Shown piece by piece: positions 6,687 to 12,968 of a stretch of DNA of 23,282 nucleotides. The position numbers and the translations under genes are program-made. Source of the DNA: an uncultured Phycisphaerales bacterium (GTDB taxonomy: Bacteria; Planctomycetota; Phycisphaerae; WQYP01); NCBI GenBank assembly GCA_903868035.1, contig CAIPTQ010000234.1, positions 1-23,282 on the forward strand, in the 5' to 3' direction. The stretch's first letter is position 1, and every line of letters begins with the position of its first letter. A model generated the notes under the pieces. That model saw only the letters and a program-made list of their open reading frames with translations, was not told where the DNA came from and did no database searches.

Positions 6687-7769
6687 ATGAAACGCCATCG
6701 AACGAAAAAGACTCCCTCCGTCACCGCGCTGGCGCGCCGCGCACCGGAGGTTTCCCCCACTCTGCTGGCGGACGTGCGGCAGTTGATCGAATCGGCCCGT
6801 CAGCGCTTGGCCAGCATGGTGAACGGCGAGTTGGTCCGGGTTTATTGGCAGGTCGGTAGGCGCATTCAAGAGGATATCCTGCGAGGGGATCGGGCAGAAT
6901 ACGGCCGACAGATTGTGGAGACGCTGAGCGTGCATTTGACTGGTGAGTATGGATCGGGCTTTAGCCGTACCAACCTTTTCAATATGGTTCGATTCGCCGA
7001 ATCCTTCCCCGATGAGAAGATTGTGCACGCACTGCGTGCACAATTGTCCTGGACGCACATCCGGCTGCTCATCTACGTCGAAGACCCTCTGGCGCGTCAG
7101 TTTTATGCCGAGATGGCGCGCCTGGAGCGCTGGAGTTATCGCACCTTGGAGGAGCGCATTTCTTCCATGCTCTTCGAGCGTACCGCCATCAGCAAAAAAC
7201 CCGAGAAGCTGATTATGCGGGAACTCCAGGCCCTCCAGCAGGGCGACAAGCTCACGCCCGACCTGGTCTTCCGCGATCCCTACTTCCTCGATTTCCTCGG
7301 CCTCCACGGCGAGTATGCCGAAAAAGACGTCGAAGCGGCCATCCTGCGCGAACTGGAACGCTTCATCCTCGAACTGGGCACCGACTTCGCCTTCGTCGCC
7401 CGCCAAAAACGCATCTCCGTCGATCACGAAGACTACTATCTCGACCTCCTGTTCTATCACCGCCGCCTCCGCCGCCTCGTGGCCATCGACCTCAAGCTCG
7501 GCAAGTTCCAGGCCGCCGACAAGGGCCAGATGGAACTCTACCTCCGCTGGCTCGACGCCCATGAGCGGCAGGCCGGCGAGGACGAGCCCGTGGGCCTGAT
7601 CCTCTGCGCCGGCAAGAGCGACGAACACGTCGCGCTGCTGCGCCTGGAACATTCCGGTATTCGCGTGGCCCAGTATATGACCGAACTTCCCCCGCGCGAC
7701 TGGCTGGAACGCAAGCTCCATGCTGCCATCGGCATCGCCCGCCGGCGCTTGGCCGCGGCACAGCGCTGA
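6687..7769 (+). CDS. DUF1016 (YhcG-like) PD-(D/E)XK nuclease family protein
   Basis: A 360-residue protein with the two DUF1016 parts. The N-terminal helical domain (residues 24-180) includes VRVYWQVGRRI, YGRQIVETLSVHL, FSRTNLFNMVRFAESFPD and QLSWTHIRLLIYVEDP. The C-terminal nuclease fold (190-340) includes LTPDLVFRDPYFLDFLGL and FVARQKRISV. The catalytic PD-(D/E)XK residues are visible: D253 in YLDLLFYHRRL, then D268 and K270 in VAIDLKLGKF. Members are thought to act on DNA, but their biological role is poorly settled. I chose the ATG at 6687; a TTG at 6651 is possible. Residues 112-119 (IVHALRAQ) are encoded by a perfect palindrome of the same family as the repeats upstream. Codon use shifts to strongly C-ending after about 7240, while the 5' half is mixed, which suggests a mosaic gene. 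Confidence 0.9.
   Translation: MKRHRTKKTPSVTALARRAPEVSPTLLADVRQLIESARQRLASMVNGELVRVYWQVGRRIQEDILRGDRAEYGRQIVETLSVHLTGEYGSGFSRTNLFNMVRFAESFPDEKIVHALRAQLSWTHIRLLIYVEDPLARQFYAEMARLERWSYRTLEERISSMLFERTAISKKPEKLIMRELQALQQGDKLTPDLVFRDPYFLDFLGLHGEYAEKDVEAAILRELERFILELGTDFAFVARQKRISVDHEDYYLDLLFYHRRLRRLVAIDLKLGKFQAADKGQMELYLRWLDAHERQAGEDEPVGLILCAGKSDEHVALLRLEHSGIRVAQYMTELPPRDWLERKLHAAIGIARRRLAAAQR
7020..7044. repeat. Palindrome copy 6, inside the nuclease reading frame
   Basis: Left arm ATTGTGCACGC (7020-7030), loop ACT, right arm GCGTGCACAAT (7034-7044); all eleven pairs match. It lies in frame in the DUF1016 gene and encodes IVHALRAQ just before the conserved LSWTH. It differs from copies 3 and 5 by a C-to-G change mirrored in the other arm. 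Confidence 0.9.
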
Positions 7770-7822
7770 TGGCCCCAACGCCCGGGTTCCGCCCGCCACT
7801 ACGGCTTTCGGCGGTTCTGCCT

Positions 7823-7828
7823 TATACT
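7823..7828 (+). promoter_or_regulatory. Possible -10 box for the GH106 gene
   Basis: TATACT (five of six consensus bases) lies 31 bases before the GH106 start in the gap after the nuclease gene. No clear -35 box is visible at the right distance. The strong AGGAG at 7846-7850 is the ribosome site. Confidence 0.4.
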
Positions 7829-7858
7829 CCGCAAACTCATTCTTTAGGAGATTTGCCC

Positions 7859-10627
7859 ATGTTCATGCGCGCGGCATTGGTTCTGGCGGCGGTGGTGGCG
7901 GCGAGCGGGACTTCCCACGCGTGGGGACAGGCGGCACCCGCGGCGCCCGCGGCGGGCGGCATGTCCCCCTTGCAGTGGCCCGTGCCCACCGCCGAGAACC
8001 GGCTCTGGACACGCTGGTGGTGGATGGGCAATGCCGTCGATGAGGCGAACCTCACCAAGCAGTTGGAGAAGTTTCATGAGGCCGGCCTGGGCGGCGTCGA
8101 GATTTGCCCGATCTACGGCGTATACGGGGCCGAGAACCGCTACCTCGATTTCCTCTCCCCCAAGTGGATGGGCATGCTTTCTCATACCGTCCGCGAAACC
8201 CGGCGGCTGGGGATGGTGACGGATATGACGACCGGGACGGGCTGGCCCTTCGGCGGCAGCATCGTCGCCGATGCCGAGGCCTCCAAGGGAATTGTGTTCA
8301 AGACGTTTGATCGTCTGCCTGATGTGAAAGCTCTGCCGACGGGCAAACTGGTCTGTGTGATGGCCTATCCGCCCAATGCGGCGCCTGCGGATATCACCGT
8401 GCCGTTGACCGCCGGCGCGGATTTCAAACCGTTCCCTGAGGGCACGCGTTTTGTTGCCGGCGTGCAGACCGGCCCCCAGCAGAAGGTCAAACGCCCCGCC
8501 CCGGGCGCGGAGGGCAACGTCCTCGACCCCTACTCGGTCGACGCGCTCAACAAGTATCTCAGCGTCTTCGACAAAGCCTTCACCGGCATGGAAAAAGACA
8601 TGCCCCGCAGCCAGTTCCACGACTCCTTCGAATACTACGACGCCACCTTCACGCCCAACCTCTTCGACGAATTCCAAAAACGCCGCGGCTATGACCTGCG
8701 CACCCAGCTCCCGGCGCTCACCAACACAGGCCCCGCCGACGTGGTCTCCCGCGTCAAGTGCGACTACCGCGAAACGCTCTCCGATCTCCACCTCGAATAC
8801 ATGAACCGCTGGGTCGCCTGGTCCCATTCCCACGGCGGCATTGGCCGCAACCAGGCCCACGGCGGCCCCGGCAATATCCTCGACGTCTACGCCAATGCCG
8901 ACATCCCCGAGTGCGAGATCTTCCACGTCTACGAGGAGGGCCACCTGCCGATGCTCAAGCTCGCCTCGTCGGCCGCCCATGTAACGGGCAAAAAACTGGT
9001 GTCGTCGGAAAGTTTCACCTGGCTCGATGAGCATTTCAATTCCTCCCTGGCACAGGTCAAACCCGCCGCGGACTTTTTAATGCTGCTGGGCGTCAACCAC
9101 ATGTTCCTCCACGGCATCCCCTATTCCCCGGAAGACGCCGCCTGGCCCGGTTGGAACTTCTATGCCTCCGTCAACTTCGGCCCCAGCGGCGGCCTCTGGC
9201 ATGATTTCCCGGCCTTCACGGCCTACGTCGCCCGCTGCCAGTCCATCTTGCAGGCCAACAAACCCTCCAGCGACGTCCTCCTCTACATGCCCTGGCACCA
9301 GTTCTGGTCCGACCCCGCCAACAACGACAAAATGATGCTGCAGTTCACCACCCCCGGTACGTGGATGAAACCCTACGCCTGCTACGCTGCCGCCACCGAC
9401 CTGTACAAGTCCGGAATATCCTATGACGAAATTTCCGATCGTCTGCTTGAGAAGGCCACCGTGGAAAACGGTTCCGTCAAGATCGGCGGCATCCTTTACC
9501 ATACCGTCCTTATCCCCGACACAACCGTAATCCCCCTCACCACAATGCAGAGGCTTTTCGCTCTCGCCCGCGACGGCGCCGTCGTCCACTTCCTCGGGGA
9601 TCTCCCATCTGACGTCCCGGGATTCGGCGATTTGGAAAACCGCCGCGCGGAACTGAAAAAATTGACCTCCTCCCTCAAGTTGTTGGGCAGCGATTTTGAA
9701 TACTCCGTTGCTGATGTTGGCAAAGGCAGAATCTTCGTCAAGAACAGCGAAATAATGCGTTTTCCCACTGTTGACCGGCGCGAACAAATGGTCGCCAGCG
9801 GCCTGCGCTTCATCCGCCGTGAACGGCCCGACGGATTCGACTACTTTATAGTCAACTCTTCTCCTGCCGCCATCGATCAATGGGTTCCTGTTTCTTCCGC
9901 CGCGCAATCCGCGATTCTTATGGACCCGCGCTCCGATAGCCGCTGCGGCATCGCCAAAATTCAGCAACTGATGCCCAACCCCAACAATGTAAAGGTTTGC
10001 TCCATCTATATCCAACTTGCCCCAGGCGAATCCACAATCCTCCGCACTTTCACCGACCGCGTCACCCAAGGCCCCGCCTGGACCTACACCAAACCCGTCG
10101 GCAACCCCTTCCCCCTCGCCGGCACCTGGTCCGTCACCTTCATCGACGGCGGCCCCGTCCTCCCCAAACCCTTCACCACCGACAAACTCGCCTCCTGGAC
10201 CCTCCAGCCCGATCCCGAAGCCCAACGCTTCGCCGGCACCGCCAAATACACCCTCGAATTTTCCTCCCCGCCCCCCACCCGCGGATCACCCTCCGGCGGC
10301 TATCGCCTCGACCTGGGCAAAATCGGCGACTCCGCCCGCGTCACCCTCAACGGTAAATCCCTCGGCACGCTATGGGCCGCACCCTTTACCCTCGACCTCG
10401 GTGACGCCCTCAAGGGCGGCTCCAACAAACTCGAAATCGAAGTCACCAACGTCGCCGCCAACCGCATCGCCGACATGGACCGCCGCGGCGTCCAATGGAA
10501 AATCTTCCGCGACGCCAACATCCTCTCCACCGCCTACACCAAGTTCGACGCCTCCAACTGGCCCCTCCGCGATTCCGGCCTCCTCGGCCCCGTCCAGTTG
10601 ATCCCGCTGACGAAACTCGAACCATAA
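7859..10627 (+). CDS. Secreted GH106-like glycoside hydrolase (alpha-L-rhamnosidase family)
   Basis: A 922-residue exported enzyme. Residues 1-21 form a signal peptide (MFMRAALVLAAVVAASGTSHA) with a likely cut after SHA. The mature start, NRLWTRWWWMGNAVDEANL then FHEAGLGGVEICPIYGVYG, is the typical opening of GH106 proteins, followed by LGMVTDMTTGTGWPFGG. FHDSFEYYDATFTPNLFDEF and RRGYDL fit the central catalytic region. The C-terminal part, LDLGKIGDSARVTLNGKSLG then NKLEIEVTN, is a galactose-binding-like beta sandwich. GH106 enzymes remove L-rhamnose from pectin and similar glycans. The start has AGGAG eight bases upstream; an in-frame ATG at 7769 would bury the signal peptide. Codon use alternates: mixed to about 8480, C-ending to about 9390, mixed and lower GC to about 10015, then strongly C-ending. 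It shares a 23-base gap with the next gene, suggesting co-transcription. Confidence 0.88.
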   Translation: MFMRAALVLAAVVAASGTSHAWGQAAPAAPAAGGMSPLQWPVPTAENRLWTRWWWMGNAVDEANLTKQLEKFHEAGLGGVEICPIYGVYGAENRYLDFLSPKWMGMLSHTVRETRRLGMVTDMTTGTGWPFGGSIVADAEASKGIVFKTFDRLPDVKALPTGKLVCVMAYPPNAAPADITVPLTAGADFKPFPEGTRFVAGVQTGPQQKVKRPAPGAEGNVLDPYSVDALNKYLSVFDKAFTGMEKDMPRSQFHDSFEYYDATFTPNLFDEFQKRRGYDLRTQLPALTNTGPADVVSRVKCDYRETLSDLHLEYMNRWVAWSHSHGGIGRNQAHGGPGNILDVYANADIPECEIFHVYEEGHLPMLKLASSAAHVTGKKLVSSESFTWLDEHFNSSLAQVKPAADFLMLLGVNHMFLHGIPYSPEDAAWPGWNFYASVNFGPSGGLWHDFPAFTAYVARCQSILQANKPSSDVLLYMPWHQFWSDPANNDKMMLQFTTPGTWMKPYACYAAATDLYKSGISYDEISDRLLEKATVENGSVKIGGILYHTVLIPDTTVIPLTTMQRLFALARDGAVVHFLGDLPSDVPGFGDLENRRAELKKLTSSLKLLGSDFEYSVADVGKGRIFVKNSEIMRFPTVDRREQMVASGLRFIRRERPDGFDYFIVNSSPAAIDQWVPVSSAAQSAILMDPRSDSRCGIAKIQQLMPNPNNVKVCSIYIQLAPGESTILRTFTDRVTQGPAWTYTKPVGNPFPLAGTWSVTFIDGGPVLPKPFTTDKLASWTLQPDPEAQRFAGTAKYTLEFSSPPPTRGSPSGGYRLDLGKIGDSARVTLNGKSLGTLWAAPFTLDLGDALKGGSNKLEIEVTNVAANRIADMDRRGVQWKIFRDANILSTAYTKFDASNWPLRDSGLLGPVQLIPLTKLEP

Positions 10628-10650
10628 CTCGGCCCCGTGCTGGAACCTAT

Positions 10651-11904
10651 ATGCCCCTCGCTTCCAGTCCATCTTCACCCCTGTCGCCTCCCGCCGAAGG
10701 TCTCCCCGCCCTCCCCCCGGCCCCGACGCAACACCTCCTCGTCGCCGGCCACGAGCTCCGCGTCTTCGTCGAATGGCCCCCCCTCCTCGAGGCCATGCTC
10801 AAGGACATCACCGCCGCCCAACACCGCGTCTGGCTCGAAACTTATATCTTCGCCAACGACGCCGGCGGCACCCGCATCGCCGAAGCCCTCAAGGAACGCG
10901 CCCGCGCCGGCGTCGATGTCCGCGTCCTCTACGACGCCGTCGGCTCGGCCTACACCCCCGCCGCCTTCTTCACCGCCCTGGCCCTCGCCGGCGTCAAGCT
11001 CCACGCCTTTCACACCATGCTCGAGGGACTCCGGCGCTTCAAGCCCCTCACCATCCTCAACCGCCGCAATCACCGCAAGCTCCTCATCATCGACGACACC
11101 GCCGGCTATTTCGGCGGCATGAACATCATCGACAACGTCGAAGCCCCGCGGGCGACCAAACGGATGCTTTTTTATTCCGGCTCCGGCTGGCGCGACGTCC
11201 ACCTGCGCCTCGCCGGCCCCAAGCAGGCCGCCTTGGCTGAATCCCTCGACCGCTCCTGGTGCCGGGCGCACGGGCGGCGAAAGGCCCGCCGCCTCCACCC
11301 CCGCCCCACCCGCCAATGGCTCAAGGCCCAGCTCCAGCAGGTCGAGGAAGGCCCCGGCGAATCCATCCACTTCTTCGACTCCGGACCCTGGGGCCGCCTC
11401 TCCCGCGCCGCCCGCGTCTACGCCGGCATGCTCCGCCGCGCTCAACGCCACGTCACCCTCGCCATGGCCTATTTCATCCCCGTCGGCGCGGTGCTCGGGG
11501 CGCTCTATGCGGCGCGCAAGCGGCGGACGCGCGTCCTGGTCATCGTCCCCGGCAAGTCCGACGTCCCCGTCGTCAAACGCGCCACCACCCACCTGTACGA
11601 CCGCCTCATCCGCCGCGGCCTGCGCATCTATGAACGCCGCCAGCGCATGCTCCATTCCAAGATCATGCTCGTCGATGATCTCTACACCGTCGTCGGTTCC
11701 GCCAACCTGGACCCCCGCTCCCTCTACACCAACCTCGAGTTCGTCGCCGTCATCCGCTCGCCGGCCCTCGCCCGTGTCATGGGTGATATCTGCGCCTTCG
11801 AGCGCTCCGAGTCGGACCGCATCACCCTGGCCGCCTGTCGGCGGATCGGCTGGTGGGACCGCCTCCTGAACCGCCTGGCCTGGATGGCGCGCTGGTGGTT
11901 GTGA
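10651..11904 (+). CDS. Cardiolipin synthase-like phospholipase D family protein (ClsB type)
   Basis: A 417-residue protein with two HKD motifs of the phospholipase D superfamily. The first is HRKLLIIDD (H141, K143, D148) followed by GGMNIID; the second is HSKIMLVDD (H335, K337, D342) followed by GSANLDPRSLYTNLE. The WLETYIFANDAGG segment near residue 61 is typical of cardiolipin synthases. There are no N-terminal membrane helices, as in the ClsB/YbhO group, but the C-terminus is aromatic and could touch the membrane (WWDRLLNRLAWMARWWL). Family members join two phosphatidylglycerols, or phosphatidylglycerol and another donor, to make cardiolipin. The start at 10651 begins 23 bases after the GH106 stop and has only a weak ribosome site. 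The first 27 residues are serine/proline-rich and unconserved. Confidence 0.9.
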   Translation: MPLASSPSSPLSPPAEGLPALPPAPTQHLLVAGHELRVFVEWPPLLEAMLKDITAAQHRVWLETYIFANDAGGTRIAEALKERARAGVDVRVLYDAVGSAYTPAAFFTALALAGVKLHAFHTMLEGLRRFKPLTILNRRNHRKLLIIDDTAGYFGGMNIIDNVEAPRATKRMLFYSGSGWRDVHLRLAGPKQAALAESLDRSWCRAHGRRKARRLHPRPTRQWLKAQLQQVEEGPGESIHFFDSGPWGRLSRAARVYAGMLRRAQRHVTLAMAYFIPVGAVLGALYAARKRRTRVLVIVPGKSDVPVVKRATTHLYDRLIRRGLRIYERRQRMLHSKIMLVDDLYTVVGSANLDPRSLYTNLEFVAVIRSPALARVMGDICAFERSESDRITLAACRRIGWWDRLLNRLAWMARWWL

Positions 11905-11966
11905 CGTTCCCCAATGGAAACATGGGCAAATTGGATCATTGGAACAGGGGCTATTTTAACTTTTTT
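11905..11966 (+). terminator. Possible terminator after the cls-like gene
   Basis: GTTCC and AATG at 11905-11915 can pair with CATT and GGAAC at 11938-11945, with a two-C bulge and a long loop. A T-rich tail follows, with six Ts at 11961-11966. The stem is imperfect and the tail is distant, so this is tentative. Confidence 0.3.
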
Positions 11967-12075
11967 AAGAATATCCCGTTGTAAGGGAAATGCCCGAGTG
12001 GTATGGTTAGGGCGGTGGCGCTCGCCGCATTTCATCTTGGCGCCATCACAGACATCTCAAGCGTTGGAGCTGGCC

Positions 12076-12825
12076 ATGTTTCACTTTTCCGCGCGTCGTG
12101 CGTTCACGCTCATCGAACTGCTGGTCGTGGTGGCGATCATCGCCCTGCTCATCGCCATCTTGCTCCCCAGCCTGGGCAAGGCCCGGCAACGGGCCAAGGA
12201 TGTCCAGTGCAAGGCCAACCTCCATGGCTTCTCCAACGCCTTCGCCATTTATGCCGCGGAGTTTTCCGGACAGTTGCCCAATGAAACCACCGGCAGCGGA
12301 TTGTGTTTCTGGGATGTCGGCAAAAAAATGACCGACGAGCAGCTCAAGGTCGCCGGCGTCAATGCGGATAACCCCAGCGCTGTCCGCAAGGTGTACTACT
12401 GTCCGGTCAATCCCATTCAGTACACGGCCGGCGCCAGCGACCCCTGGTCGTTCGGTGCGCAGTCGCGCATTGTGGGCTATTTCTTCTTGAATAAACGCAC
12501 CAATGACAGCATTGACGCCCTGGTATTGCCCAAATTCGCCAAATCCACCATCAATGCCCGCGGGTCGATGGACGATATGGAGCTGGTCACGGATTGCGTC
12601 ATGAAATCCCGCTCGGCGAACTCCTATACCAATTTCCCCTTGGGTGGCAGCGCCCAACTCGGCACCAATTTCAGCACCAGCCATCTGAAAGGCGCCGTGC
12701 CCGACGGCTCTAACATTTTGTTTCTCGGAGGGGACGTCCAATTCCGCACCTTCAAGAGCATGAATCAGAATGGACAATATACCTCCACCCGGGGTGCCCC
12801 GGACGACATCATCGAATATTTTTAA
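12076..12825 (+). CDS. Type II secretion/type IV pilin-like pseudopilin (DUF1559-like)
   Basis: A 249-residue protein with a short basic leader MFHFSARRA, then [20 protein letters not shown]. This is a prepilin peptidase site, cut before F10, with the conserved Glu at mature position 5 and a hydrophobic helix. The segment [21 protein letters not shown] is the usual stalk of pseudopilins in Planctomycetota. The C-terminus has H-x-x-x-x-x-x-x-x-GS/DG-like [14 protein letters not shown], resembling the H-x9-DG ending of DUF1559 proteins. Such proteins occur in many copies per planctomycete genome; their role (secretion, pili or surface structure) is generally unproven. GGAG lies six bases before the chosen ATG. 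It appears to be a single-gene unit between cls and the kinase. Confidence 0.88.
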   Translation: MFHFSARRAFTLIELLVVVAIIALLIAILLPSLGKARQRAKDVQCKANLHGFSNAFAIYAAEFSGQLPNETTGSGLCFWDVGKKMTDEQLKVAGVNADNPSAVRKVYYCPVNPIQYTAGASDPWSFGAQSRIVGYFFLNKRTNDSIDALVLPKFAKSTINARGSMDDMELVTDCVMKSRSANSYTNFPLGGSAQLGTNFSTSHLKGAVPDGSNILFLGGDVQFRTFKSMNQNGQYTSTRGAPDDIIEYF

Positions 12826-12849
12826 GCCCCGCCGCCCCCCCAAAAATGG

Positions 12850-12879
12850 TTTACCAATCACCGCCCCCACGAGTATGAT
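12850..12879 (+). promoter_or_regulatory. Candidate promoter for the histidine kinase operon
   Basis: TTTACC (12850-12855) and TATGAT (12874-12879) are spaced by 18 bases, matching four and five of six consensus positions respectively. Transcription would start near 12886, about 83 bases before the kinase ATG. Confidence 0.5.
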
Positions 12880-12968
12880 GCCCCGCGCACCATGGCATTT
12901 CTGTGTACAGCCCAGTCCCTGAAGCGCCCGCCCCATGCCCCGCGCTTCCTTGCCCCTGGCGGCAGACT

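Noticed and set aside
11985..12042. tRNA-like 5' half (GCCCGAGTGGTATGGTTAGGGC looks like a D-arm, split here for reading only)
   Set aside because: No acceptor pairing, anticodon arm or T-loop (GTTCGAATC-like) follows, so it is not a tRNA gene.
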